In this document: one piece after another, positions 1 through 6,624 of the stretch
How the letters are laid out: each line of letters begins with the position of its first letter
Numbering within the stretch: position 1 is the first letter of the stretch
NCBI GenBank assembly: GCA_002337545.1
Contig: DDGE01000061.1
Span: 26,768 to 58,248 of the forward strand
Source: Phycisphaerales bacterium UBA1910
Lineage (GTDB): Bacteria > Planctomycetota > Phycisphaerae > Phycisphaerales > UBA1924
Reading direction: 5' to 3'
DNA length: 31,481 bases
Made by a program: the position numbers and the translations under genes
Notes under the pieces: generated by a model
The model's database searches: none
What the model was told of the DNA's origin: nothing
What the model saw: only the letters and a program-made list of their open reading frames with translations

Positions 1-437
1 CCCGACGCGTCTCGGATCGCGCGGATCGCTTCCTTCGCGCTCTTGGTCGTGACATGGTGCACATTGAGCACCTCGACCGTGCTTCCCGCGACCTCGGTCA
101 ACCCGAGCAAGAGATGCTCGCAGGAGATGAACTGATCGTTCATTTCCTGCGCTGCGTGATCCGCCTTCGCGAGGATCTCCATCATCTCCCGACCGGTGCT
201 CCCCGCGCCGGATGATGTCTTGGGCAAGCGCCCGATCTCCGATGTCACGATCTGCCGGAGCTGATCCACCGGCGCACCGATCTTCTTCAGGATCGCCACC
301 ACGGGTCCGTTCTGATCTTCGATCAACGCATCGAGCACATGCAGCGCCCCCACCTCAGGGTTGCTGTTGCCCATCGCAGACTGTTGGGCCTGCGCGAGTG
401 CTTGTTGTGCGAGCGTTGTGAGTTTATCCATTCGCAT
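1..437 (-). CDS. clpB: ClpB disaggregase, N-terminal part (cut by window edge)
   Basis: The visible 145 residues are the Clp N-terminal double repeat. The first repeat opens MRMDKLTTLAQQALAQAQ, and the second contains NDQFISCEHLLLGL, as in ClpB-type Hsp100 proteins. ClpB is a cytosolic hexameric AAA+ chaperone that threads aggregated proteins with DnaK. The AAA+ modules lie outside the window, so the ClpB call (rather than ClpA or ClpC) rests on the MRxDKLT start and the second repeat. The ATG at 437 is chosen because a strong AGGAGG stands 7 nt upstream (445-450); a second ATG two codons later lacks this spacing. I see no CIRCE element upstream. A structured RNA candidate lies about 200 bp upstream on the same strand. 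Confidence 0.88.
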   Translation of the reverse strand, partial: MRMDKLTTLAQQALAQAQQSAMGNSNPEVGALHVLDALIEDQNGPVVAILKKIGAPVDQLRQIVTSEIGRLPKTSSGAGSTGREMMEILAKADHAAQEMNDQFISCEHLLLGLTEVAGSTVEVLNVHHVTTKSAKEAIRAIRDAS

Positions 438-639
438 GTCAGTTCCTCCTAACTGCGGCGTTGGGCACATCTTGTGCACCATCGCCGGGGAACTGGATGC
501 AACTGGCGCGCCAGACTCGGAATGCTGATTCCAGCCCGCAGATCGGTCATGTGCGCCCGGAAATGGCACCCATCCGCACCCCCACTGCCGCTCTGGCAGA
601 CAGGGTGGTCTACATCATGGCTCGAGATCAGCGCATGAG
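438..639. other. Intergenic region upstream of clpB with small palindromes
   Basis: No convincing gene is present. Three symmetric motifs are visible: GCACA-TCT-TGTGC at 465-477, the perfect palindrome CTGGCGCGCCAG at 503-514, and CTGCC-GCTCT-GGCAG at 585-599. They sit between clpB and the structured RNA candidate and could be operators for clpB. No known regulator is recognised from them. Confidence 0.3.
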
Positions 640-820
640 AAAACGCGGCGTATCGCAGTCGGTGTCAGTGTCCGAAACCCTGATGAACAGGGGGGTGCCC
701 AGGTCTAGATCCCGACCTTCCACTCGTTGGAGGCCTGGTCTTCGCCCAGAATCGCTCGGCTCCCAATCAGAGACTCAAAGGGATCGAACTTGTCTGACCG
801 ACCGCGATACGCCGCGTCTT
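640..820 (-). ncRNA. Candidate structured small RNA with 24-bp closing stem (6S-like architecture)
   Basis: Arms 797-820 and 640-663 pair as a continuous 24-bp helix if the minus strand is transcribed. The only non-Watson-Crick pairs are two G.U wobbles. On the plus strand both of these would be A.C mismatches, so the minus strand is indicated. The enclosed 133 nt hold a 5-bp hairpin CCCTG-TTCAT-CAGGG on the 3' side and an apical CCAGG/CCTGG stem. The 3' arm runs into TTTCTC, like a U-tail. A TATGTT hexamer (-10-like) lies about 8 nt before the 5' arm. The size (about 180 nt) and shape (closing stem, central bubble with a 3'-strand hairpin, apical stem) resemble 6S RNA. This is inference; no conserved 6S sequence was recognised. 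A transcription attenuator upstream of clpB is the main alternative. Confidence 0.45.
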
Positions 821-1150
821 GTCACAACATACTCCGACAACACGCGAGTTGATCCCTCCATTTCGTCCACTCTGGCATAATTCGTCCAATTGTGGACAAC
901 CACCCAAACGGAGACGATCGATAACCCCATACAATGAGAAGGGTTGCAATTCCCATATCACCCTTCGCAACCCTTCCGAACCTCGTGCGTATCGGACGAA
1001 GCTCATCACGCAGACACCCCCATGTCAGCGTGACAACGCGGTGTTTCTCCGCTATGCTCGTGACCTGAGAAAACATCACCTGATCACCCACGCACACGCA
1101 TCGGGTGAATGACACTCAACTCAACGCCTGTGACATAAAGGTTTACACTC
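821..1150. other. Intergenic region, no gene recognised
   Basis: The reading frames here lack family resemblance. Two signals are visible. One is a 9-bp inverted repeat AAGGGTTGC (939-947) / GCAACCCTT (967-975) with a 19-nt spacer. The other is a single DnaA-box-like TTGTGGACAA at 890-899. The region must contain the promoter of the lipoprotein gene at 1151 and perhaps that of the minus-strand RNA candidate. Confidence 0.3.
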
Positions 1151-1438
1151 ATGAAGACCCATCGCAACACCCGACGACTGACTGTCGCTGCACTCTTTGT
1201 TCTCCCCGCGACCCTCATCGGGTGCACCAGCTCGAACGGACCGCACCACGCCGGTGATATCGATTCGATCCGATGGGACCCGAGCCCCGCGATGCACACC
1301 ACCGCGCAGCGTGCCCATGATCGTTACAACTCCCACGCACGCATGAAGGACACAAACCTTCGCGCCCTCACCGAAGATTTCGATCACGCGTTCTTCCTCG
1401 ATCGCCCGACACGCCTCTACCACGGCGTGAAGCCCTGA
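1151..1438 (+). CDS. Small lipoprotein of unknown function
   Basis: This 95-residue protein has a lipoprotein signal: basic N-terminus MKTHRNTRR, a hydrophobic stretch at about 11-24, then the lipobox L-I-G-C with the lipidated Cys at 25. The mature part is short, polar and rich in His, Arg and Asp, and ends in DRPTRLYHGVKP. This resembles small planctomycete lipoproteins with a terminal 'DRPsRL' motif; no function is known to me. There is no strong Shine-Dalgarno, only AAAGGT about 8 nt upstream. A strong bidirectional terminator follows directly, so the gene is probably monocistronic. The predicted location is membrane-anchored and periplasm-facing. Confidence 0.7.
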   Translation: MKTHRNTRRLTVAALFVLPATLIGCTSSNGPHHAGDIDSIRWDPSPAMHTTAQRAHDRYNSHARMKDTNLRALTEDFDHAFFLDRPTRLYHGVKP

Positions 1439-1460
1439 TCGCTGATCAAACACTGACAGA

Positions 1461-1500
1461 AAAGAACCCGCGTGTCCGATCGGACATGCGGGTTCTTTTT
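1461..1500. terminator. Bidirectional intrinsic terminator
   Basis: A long near-perfect hairpin has arms AAGAACCCGC and GCGGGTTCTT around a GTCCGATCGGAC core. It is flanked by an A-run on the left and TTTTT on the right. It can therefore stop both the plus-strand lipoprotein gene and the convergent minus-strand gene ending at 1523. Confidence 0.9.
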
Positions 1501-1522
1501 CAGCCTGATGTGCTTCGTTGAT

Positions 1523-1954
1523 TCAGCGTGCGGTATAGCGGCCGCGCGAAACCTTCTTGAATCGCTTGTTCTCACGAATCAACGCCTGGTTCACGATCGT
1601 GCGGAAGTTGGCCGCGGTCGTCATGTAACCGGCCTGCTGGACTGCCTGAGTCACCTCGGTGACGCTCATTTCCTTGCCCTTGAGGACATCAGCGAGCGAA
1701 TCAACCAGGTTCTTCTCATTGCGCGGACGGCGGCGGATGCCACCAGCAGCACTGAGTGCGCCCTCTTCCGCGAGCGCCTGCTCGACCGTGGACAGATCTT
1801 CAAGCAGCTTCTCGCGTCGACGCTCAAGCTTCCGCACATTGCGTTCACGGCGCTGCAGCTCAGCCTGCAGTTCCGCGGTCGACATGGCGCCAGCGCCAGA
1901 GCTGGTGTTGGAGTTTGTGCTCGAACGACGACTTACTTTTTTCTTCTTAGCCAT
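1523..1954 (-). CDS. Coiled-coil / winged-helix protein, likely DNA-binding
   Basis: The 143-residue protein has three parts. First is a Lys-rich, low-complexity head (MAKKKKVSRRSS, residues 1-25). Next is a charged coiled coil at about 27-67, with repeated Glu, Leu and Arg (ELQRRERNVRKLERRREKL). The C-terminal domain (about 90-143) reads MSVTEVTQAVQQAGY..NFRTIVNQALI....FKKVSRGRYTAR. The C-terminal domain looks like the HARE-HTH type of winged helix: a helix-turn-helix followed by a beta wing ending in RGRY. A nucleoid or transcription role is inferred, not shown. The first codon overlaps a spurious frame upstream; ATG 1954 gives the Lys-rich start. A promoter-like pair lies at 2089-2117, implying a leader of about 130 nt that contains the hairpin TGCCTC-GAAACT-GAGGCA (2002-2019). 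Confidence 0.75.
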   Translation of the reverse strand: MAKKKKVSRRSSTNSNTSSGAGAMSTAELQAELQRRERNVRKLERRREKLLEDLSTVEQALAEEGALSAAGGIRRRPRNEKNLVDSLADVLKGKEMSVTEVTQAVQQAGYMTTAANFRTIVNQALIRENKRFKKVSRGRYTAR

Positions 1955-2088
1955 TGGTGGTACCGATTTCCAGTTCTTCTAGAGTGTTGCGTGATACACC
2001 GTGCCTCGAAACTGAGGCATTCTGAATCAAATCCCGTAGAGACACATCAAAGCTGTGCGAAATGATCGGAAAGGCACAGTACACCGAT

Positions 2089-2117
2089 ACCATATAAGCG
2101 TTCTGCTCCAAAGGCAA
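2089..2117 (-). promoter_or_regulatory. Candidate sigma-70-type promoter for the coiled-coil protein
   Basis: On the minus strand, TTGCCT (2117-2112) and TATGGT (2094-2089) are separated by exactly 17 nt. Each matches four of six consensus bases. It lies in an AT-rich stretch and points toward the gene starting at 1954. Confidence 0.35.
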
Positions 2118-2221
2118 AACATGAACACTAAAATACCTAATATTTTTGCTTCCTAACATGCAATAAGCCGTGTAGACCCACCACTTTATGCATAATACCC
2201 TATTTCAGTAGGTAAATGTAC

Positions 2222-3241
2222 TCACAGCAACTCGCCCTGCACACCGAGCTTCGCAAGCAACCCATCGAACTGGTCAAGATCATAAAACTCGATCTGGACC
2301 CGACCCTTCGTTCCCTGCTTGTTGGTTTTGAGTACCACCCGCGTCCCAAGATGCTCACTGAGTGAGCGTTCCAGGTCTCGGAGCACCGATCCGACACGAT
2401 CAGGATGCATCGCAGCCGTTGTACCCAGGGTTCCGGGATGCTCATTGCCTTCTCCCGCTCCCGATTCATCATGTGAACTATGAAGCGAATCGATCGCGGA
2501 TTCGAGCTCGCGCACGGTCCACTCTTCAGCAATCGTCTGACGAGCAAGCTCCGTTCGCTTTGTTTGATCCTCGCACGAGAGTAAAACCTTGGCATGCCCA
2601 ACGCTAATTGCGCCCGATGCAACATGATCTCGGGTCGCTTCATCCAGATCGAGTAAGCGTAACAGATTCGCTAAACCAGACCGGCTCATACCCATCCGCT
2701 CGGAGAGCTGCTGCTGGGTGCTCCCGAAACGATCCATGAGTTGCCTCATTCCTGTGGCACGCTCGATCGGGTTCAGATCCGCACGCTGGATATTCTCAAT
2801 CAGCGCGAGCTCGGCCGAGCGCTCATCGTCCGCCTGGTCGACAATCGCCCGGATCGTTCCCAACCCAGCCAGCTTCGCCGCCCGCCAGCGCCGCTCGCCA
2901 GCGATCAGCTCATACGCATCAACACCCGCAACTGCCCGCACCACAATCGGTTGCATAAGCCCGTGTTCCTTGATCGAGCTCGCGAGCGTCTCGAGCGCCT
3001 CTGTTTCAAAGACGCGACGGGGTTGATGTGGATTGGGACGAACCTTTTCTATCGAGAGCTCCATCACCTGATCGCGCACAGATGTACGGTTTATGTTCGT
3101 ATTGCTTGTTTCCGGTTGTGCTGTTACCGATACTGGGCTCGATTCAACCTGGATTGGTGCCGCATCGACTAATGAGCTCAACCCGCGTCCGAGCCGGGCC
3201 CGTTTGGTTTTCTTCGGCTGCTTCTTATCTGCTGAACTCAT
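2222..3241 (-). CDS. parB: Chromosome-partitioning protein ParB
   Basis: This 339-residue ParB/Noc-family CTPase loads at parS and spreads as a clamp, organising the origin region and recruiting SMC and ParA. The N-terminus has the family signature ARLGRGLSSL (15-24), which usually contacts ParA. The ParB/Srx domain shows NPHQPRR (70-76) and the CTP-binding GERRWRA (115-121). ENIQRADLNPIE (149-160) follows, then a helix-turn-helix (about 172-200) for parS recognition and a C-terminal dimerisation domain. ATG 3241 is fixed by a GGAGGT five nt upstream (3247-3252); a longer open frame upstream reads antisense to the Nudix gene and is not coding. No parA is adjacent, which is unusual. Two parS-like sites lie 340 and 1170 bp upstream. 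Confidence 0.95.
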   Translation of the reverse strand: MSSADKKQPKKTKRARLGRGLSSLVDAAPIQVESSPVSVTAQPETSNTNINRTSVRDQVMELSIEKVRPNPHQPRRVFETEALETLASSIKEHGLMQPIVVRAVAGVDAYELIAGERRWRAAKLAGLGTIRAIVDQADDERSAELALIENIQRADLNPIERATGMRQLMDRFGSTQQQLSERMGMSRSGLANLLRLLDLDEATRDHVASGAISVGHAKVLLSCEDQTKRTELARQTIAEEWTVRELESAIDSLHSSHDESGAGEGNEHPGTLGTTAAMHPDRVGSVLRDLERSLSEHLGTRVVLKTNKQGTKGRVQIEFYDLDQFDGLLAKLGVQGELL

Positions 3242-3307
3242 CGCGTACCTCCGTGCACAAATCAATCGTTCTGTGCCCCCATGCCTGCATGAAGGGCTGA
3301 TCAAGAA

Positions 3308-3313
3308 TATCAT
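3308..3313 (+). promoter_or_regulatory. -10-like TATCAT, candidate leaderless start of the Nudix gene
   Basis: TATCAT matches five of six -10 bases and ends 6 nt before the ATG at 3320. No Shine-Dalgarno is present, so transcription may begin at or next to the start codon. Confidence 0.5.
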
Positions 3314-3319
3314 CTTTCG

Positions 3320-3811
3320 ATGCCTAAATCCCCCACGACCGAAATCATTGCACGCGGCGTACTCATCCAGCACGGATGCGTGCTCCTCTGCCAGAACCTC
3401 AAACACGGGTATGCCTACCTGCCGGGTGGGCATGTGGAGTTCGCGGAGGCCGCCGCGGACGCACTCAAGCGGGAGATGCTCGAGGAATGTGGGGAAGAGG
3501 TTCGCGTTGGCCCCCTTCTCCTCACACACGAGGAAGCCTTCAAGGGCCCCAAGCGTGTGCACCACGAGGTCAACCTTGTGTTCCACATGGAACACACAAA
3601 GCCCGTGCACGAGGAACCTACACCCATCAAAAGTGTCGAGGACGACATCGGGTTCATCTGGGCCGACCTCGCTGAACTCATCGAGATGGATCTCAGGCCG
3701 CACACGATGAAGGCCTGGCTGGCCAGCGGTGGGGGGATCGAAGAGCACCACGGCCCCCTGCTATCTGCGTTCCCCGAGCCACTCCGGTACGCACCTGCTA
3801 AGCACGGCTGA
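3320..3811 (+). CDS. Nudix hydrolase
   Basis: This 163-residue protein of the MutT/Nudix fold hydrolyses a nucleoside diphosphate linked to another group. The Nudix box is clear at about residues 37-59: G-HVEFA-E, seven residues, then REMLEECGEE, giving the metal-binding Glu residues. Just before it, LPGGHVE is typical. The substrate cannot be read from the sequence. There is no upstream Shine-Dalgarno; the start is taken at ATG 3320 behind a -10-like hexamer. The gene is divergent from parB and shares its short promoter region. A parS-like site lies inside the gene (3579-3594), where it encodes part of VFHMEH. Confidence 0.85.
   Translation: MPKSPTTEIIARGVLIQHGCVLLCQNLKHGYAYLPGGHVEFAEAAADALKREMLEECGEEVRVGPLLLTHEEAFKGPKRVHHEVNLVFHMEHTKPVHEEPTPIKSVEDDIGFIWADLAELIEMDLRPHTMKAWLASGGGIEEHHGPLLSAFPEPLRYAPAKHG
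3579..3594. other. parS-like site 1 (ParB binding)
   Basis: TGTTCCACATGGAACA differs from the bacterial parS consensus TGTTTCACGTGAAACA by symmetric changes in the arms and by CA instead of CG in the centre. The arms extend to TGTGTTCCA/TGGAACACA (3577-3596). It lies within the Nudix gene, 340 bp from the parB start. The identical 16-mer recurs at 4407. Confidence 0.75.
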
Positions 3812-3872
3812 TCTGACTTCAGTTCGATGATCACACTTGATCGGGTCCGGAAACGATCCGATATCTCGAGCG

Positions 3873-4706
3873 ATGCCCTCGCCCTCCGAATCCAGCCCAC
3901 CCGTGCCACCGCCTGGCCATCCAGGCGCGGGCGATGATCGCGCTTCAGAGCTTGCAGAGCTAGGCGCGATGGCCCCGCTTTATGCACACGAAATCCACAA
4001 CCTGATAACGAATCTCTCGGGCAGGGCCCAACTCGCACTCATGCGACCCCACGACCCGGACATCGTTCAATCCACCCTCCGCACTGTCGTTGAAGGGTGC
4101 GAGCGAGCTTCGCGACTCTCCCAGCTCTTCCTCTCGCAGTGCGAACCCGAGGACCAGCAGCGGGGTGCCGACCTGGTTGGCGTCATGGAGCGGCTCGAGC
4201 GCTCATTCCGATTCGATCCGACATCTGATGCACTGCTCCGCTTTCCGACAGTACATGCCGACCTCCGCCCCAATGCACCGGCGATTGTCCTGGAGCAAGT
4301 CCTTGATAATCTGATCCGAAACGCACTCCGCGCGATTCACGAGCACCCATCACCTGACGACCCCAAGCACGCGATCACGGTGCAGATCAATCCCACAACT
4401 GACAGTTGTTCCACATGGAACACCCCCACCGCCAACGCGATCATCATCGTTGTTGAAGACACCGGCGTCGGCATGAGTGAGTCGCATATCGAATCACTCC
4501 TGACACCGACAAACAGCCCACGCGCTGCGCGAATTCACAACGAGCGGTACCCCCGCCACGGGCTGGGCATGCGCGTCTGCCAGATGCTTATCGAATCGGT
4601 AGGGGGGCTCATCCGGTGCGAGTCCGAGCCGAATAAAGGCACACGAATGATCGTGATCGTGCCTTCGATCGAATCCGACTCCCATGGCTCAAAGCGAGCG
4701 GCCTGA
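3873..4706 (+). CDS. Soluble sensor histidine kinase
   Basis: This is a histidine kinase of about 277 residues with no transmembrane segment and no obvious sensory domain. A Pro/Ser-rich head (1-22) leads to the H-box LYAHEIHNLITNL, with the phospho-acceptor His at about 39. The ATPase domain follows: N-box LDNLIRNALRAI (about 147-158), G1 box VEDTGVGM, and G2 box GLGMRVCQMLIES with the closing strand GTRMIVIVP. The pattern is NtrB/HisKA-like. No response regulator is nearby, so the partner is unknown. The start is uncertain: ATG 3873 is preceded by a weak TATCTC, whereas an in-frame TTG at 3837 would add 12 residues. A parS-like site lies inside the gene at 4407-4422. Confidence 0.8.
   Translation: MPSPSESSPPVPPPGHPGAGDDRASELAELGAMAPLYAHEIHNLITNLSGRAQLALMRPHDPDIVQSTLRTVVEGCERASRLSQLFLSQCEPEDQQRGADLVGVMERLERSFRFDPTSDALLRFPTVHADLRPNAPAIVLEQVLDNLIRNALRAIHEHPSPDDPKHAITVQINPTTDSCSTWNTPTANAIIIVVEDTGVGMSESHIESLLTPTNSPRAARIHNERYPRHGLGMRVCQMLIESVGGLIRCESEPNKGTRMIVIVPSIESDSHGSKRAA
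4407..4422. other. parS-like site 2 (ParB binding)
   Basis: This is the same TGTTCCACATGGAACA 16-mer as site 1, here inside the histidine kinase gene. It is read in a different codon frame (SCSTWNT instead of VFHMEH). Identity in two frames shows that the DNA sequence, not the protein, is what is kept. It is about 1.2 kb from the parB start. Confidence 0.75.
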
Positions 4707-4723
4707 AACCAACACACGAAGAC

Positions 4724-5818
4724 TCAACGCTCAACCGGCACCACATCCGTCGGCATGAACTCCACCCAGACCGGATCACCCGGCTCAGGATGCACCGCAC
4801 TGCTCGCGCTGTATGGGTTCATCTCCGCGATCTTGATCGGCGGACACCCACGCACTTCCACGAGGTGCTGCGCTGTCTCACCGAGATAAGTGGTCTCAAG
4901 CAGCTTCCCCGGGAGCGTGTTATCTGAGTCTGGTTTGCGGAGGCGTATGGCCTCGGGACGCACAGACAGCAATGTTTGTTCGGTATTTTGTAGGCCATGG
5001 CCTTCGCTGACCACCGCGTCGAAAGACCCGGCTTCAACCTCGAACTGGACGCGATCATGCGCGATCTCGCCGGCTTTGGCCTCGATCAGGTTCGTTTCAC
5101 CAAGGAACTCGGCCACAAATCGATTCCGTGGCGATCGATACAGCTCCCGGGGCGTCCCGATCTGCTCGATGTGCCCGCTCTTGAGCAGTGCCACCCGATC
5201 CGCCATCGAGAGCGCTTCCTTCTGATCGTGCGTCACATAGACCGTTGTGATCCCGGAGTCCTTGCAGATCTTGCGGATCTGCAGTCGCAGATCGTTGCGG
5301 AGCTTCGCATCGAGGTTCGACAGCGGCTCATCCAGCAGGAGCACATCGGGTTTGATGACGAGCGCCCGCGCGAGTGCGACACGCTGCTGCTGACCGCCGG
5401 AGAGCTGGTTGGGTTTGCGGGCGGCGTACTCTTCCATCTGCACCGCGGCCAGCGCGTCGAGGACACGCTGGTCCTTCTCCGGGTTCGCGACCTTGCGGAC
5501 ATTGAGCCCGAACGCGACATTCTGGGCGACGGTCATATGCGGCCAGAGCGCGTAGGACTGGAACACCATCCCGGTGTTGCGTTTGTTGGGTGGATCGTGG
5601 GTGACATCCTTGCCATCGAACGCGATCGTGCCGCTGGTCGGGTCGATGAACCCCGCGATCATGCGTAAGAGAGTGGTTTTGCCGCACCCGGACGGGCCGA
5701 GCAGGAAGAACAGCTCGCCCGGCTCGATCGTCAACGAGAGATGATCAACCGCGGTCGCGGCGGACTTGCCCGCCCCAAACACCTTGACGAGATTTTCGAT
5801 CGTGATTCGTGTACCCAT
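4724..5818 (-). CDS. ABC transporter ATP-binding protein (MalK/PotA/FbpC-like)
   Basis: This 364-residue ATPase carries all nucleotide-binding motifs in order: Walker A GPSGCGKTT (about 40-48), Q-loop VFQSYALWPHMTV, signature LSGGQQQRVALARAL, Walker B VLLLDEPLSNLDAK and H-loop VYVTHDQKEA. The C-terminal part (about 245-364) fits the TOBE/OB extension of importers of sugars, polyamines or iron. It would energise an inner-membrane importer, but no permease or binding-protein gene is in the window, so it is an orphan ATPase and the substrate is unknown. ATG 5818 is chosen because MGTRITIENLVKVFG begins the domain. It has no Shine-Dalgarno but has a -10-like TATCAT 8 nt upstream. Confidence 0.88.
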   Translation of the reverse strand: MGTRITIENLVKVFGAGKSAATAVDHLSLTIEPGELFFLLGPSGCGKTTLLRMIAGFIDPTSGTIAFDGKDVTHDPPNKRNTGMVFQSYALWPHMTVAQNVAFGLNVRKVANPEKDQRVLDALAAVQMEEYAARKPNQLSGGQQQRVALARALVIKPDVLLLDEPLSNLDAKLRNDLRLQIRKICKDSGITTVYVTHDQKEALSMADRVALLKSGHIEQIGTPRELYRSPRNRFVAEFLGETNLIEAKAGEIAHDRVQFEVEAGSFDAVVSEGHGLQNTEQTLLSVRPEAIRLRKPDSDNTLPGKLLETTYLGETAQHLVEVRGCPPIKIAEMNPYSASSAVHPEPGDPVWVEFMPTDVVPVER

Positions 5819-5826
5819 CGTCGGCA

Positions 5827-5832
5827 ATGATA
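5827..5832 (-). promoter_or_regulatory. -10-like TATCAT, candidate leaderless start of the ABC ATPase gene
   Basis: On the minus strand, TATCAT ends 8 nt before the ATG at 5818. No ribosome-binding site is present. Confidence 0.45.
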
Positions 5833-5856
5833 GCAACGAACCGGTGCGCGTCGTGA

Positions 5857-5862
5857 TAGACT
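5857..5862 (+). promoter_or_regulatory. -10-like TAGACT, candidate leaderless start of dciA
   Basis: TAGACT ends 6 nt before the ATG at 5869. The same hexamer stands before trpE. The back-to-back promoters of dciA and the ABC gene share a 50-bp gap. Confidence 0.45.
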
Positions 5863-5868
5863 CGATAC

Positions 5869-6246
5869 ATGGGCGCCCCCGATCCACGATCTTCACAAAC
5901 ACCCAGACGCGTCGATCCGCTCGATCGATTGCGATCCATGCGTGTGCGCCCGGATCGCGCCCGCGATCTCCATCATGACATGGCGGCGCACATGAAGACA
6001 ATCCGCAAGGTCTCCCGCGCCGAGTCAGCGATCGCGCAGGCTTGGAGTGCCGCCGCGCCCGACGCGATCGCGTCGCGATGTTCGCTGATCGGGATGAAGG
6101 CCGGGCATGTGGAAGTGGGGGTTCCGGACGCGTCGACGCGTTATCAGACGGACCGGTGGCTGCGGGGTGGGGGGCTCAAAGAGCTCTCAGCGCTGGCAAA
6201 GATCCCGATCCGAGGCGTGCGTTTCCAGATCATTTCCCGCCCCTGA
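5869..6246 (+). CDS. dciA: DciA-like (DUF721) helicase-loading protein
   Basis: This 125-residue protein has an Arg-rich, disordered-looking N-terminus (1-38) followed by the DUF721 pattern. SAIAQAWSAAAPDAIASRCSLIGMKAGHVEVGV is the 'W..i.g..ia.hs.....g.l.v.v' core. It ends with RGGGLKELSALAKIPIRGVRFQI, the usual leucine-rich helix and terminal 'i..irf' strand. In bacteria that lack DnaC/DnaI, DciA interacts with the replicative helicase DnaB and assists its loading. Its placement near parB fits a replication/segregation neighbourhood. The start is ATG 5869; a few later Met codons (in RSMRVR, DMAAHM) would give shorter proteins. Confidence 0.7.
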   Translation: MGAPDPRSSQTPRRVDPLDRLRSMRVRPDRARDLHHDMAAHMKTIRKVSRAESAIAQAWSAAAPDAIASRCSLIGMKAGHVEVGVPDASTRYQTDRWLRGGGLKELSALAKIPIRGVRFQIISRP

Positions 6247-6448
6247 ATCGCTCTTGGTTGCACCAAGGTTCATTTTTTGGATCAGTTTCGTGTGAAATCC
6301 CTTTGACACCGAAGTCGATTTCGGAGATGCTGGTCCATCGGCGGCGTCGTGGTCGGTCGATGACAAATCATTCGTAGCGCGACCTGGAACGCGATTCGGC
6401 TTGCCGCACACACAAGCCGAGCGCACCTGATGGGGTCTCTAAGGGAAA
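6247..6448. other. Intergenic region between dciA and the small RNA candidate
   Basis: No gene is recognised. A TTGACA at 6303-6308 followed after 17 nt by GATGCT (6326-6331) is a possible plus-strand promoter for the structured RNA downstream. Its -10 half is weak (three of six bases). Confidence 0.25.
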
Positions 6449-6586
6449 GAGCATCGCACTCTGCACACACTGCGATGCTCCTGAGTGCTACGAACTGTGT
6501 CTTGTTGCGAGGCTACTCCTCCTGGGCCGCACGAGCAACGAGACACAACGGGCGGTGTCTTCTCGTGGGGGATACCGCCTTTTTTA
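6449..6586 (+). ncRNA. Candidate small RNA: three hairpins ending in a terminator
   Basis: Three consecutive hairpins are visible. Hairpin 1 pairs GAGCATCGCA (6449-6458) with TGCGATGCTC (6471-6480). Hairpin 2 is a 13-bp stem between TGTGTCTTGTTGC (6496-6508) and GCAACGAGACACA (6535-6547), with an inner GGC/GCC. Hairpin 3 is the terminator. The odd pairs in hairpins 2 and 3 are U.G or G.U on the plus strand but A.C or C.A on the minus strand. The plus strand is therefore the likely RNA. The RNA is at least 138 nt; its 5' end is not defined. No known family is recognised. It could also be the 3' untranslated region of dciA. Confidence 0.5.
6551..6586 (+). terminator. Intrinsic terminator of the small RNA candidate
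   Basis: GGCGGTGTC (6551-6559) pairs with GATACCGCC (6571-6579) and is followed by at least six T. It reads on the plus strand, away from the flagellin gene's direction. Confidence 0.8.
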
Positions 6587-6624
6587 TGCGCTTTTTTTGC
6601 TTTGATCGGGAGCGATGCTGGCGT

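Noticed and set aside
705..821. Protein-like open frame on the minus strand (contains FDPFESLIGSRAILGED)
   Set aside because: It reads like a real C-terminus, but a stop precedes it directly and it has no ATG, GTG or TTG start. The stretch lies inside the 24-bp stem structure, which explains its sequence better. A frameshifted gene remnant remains possible.
461..880. 139-codon open frame on the plus strand upstream of the lipoprotein gene
   Set aside because: No family resemblance, low-complexity Ser/Arg content and no ribosome-binding site; it also covers the RNA candidate on the other strand.
890..899. DnaA-box-like TTGTGGACAA, possible oriC near parB
   Set aside because: Only one box is visible, with no cluster, no adjacent AT-rich unwinding repeats and no dnaA, dnaN or parA in the window.
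1947..2159. 70-codon open frame overlapping the start of the winged-helix gene
   Set aside because: Its AT-rich codons reflect the local composition, it has no ribosome-binding site, and it covers the likely promoter and leader of the downstream gene.
2222..3751. Longer parB reading frame starting at 3751
   Set aside because: The extra part is antisense to the Nudix gene. The GGAGGT and conserved N-terminus fix the start at 3241.
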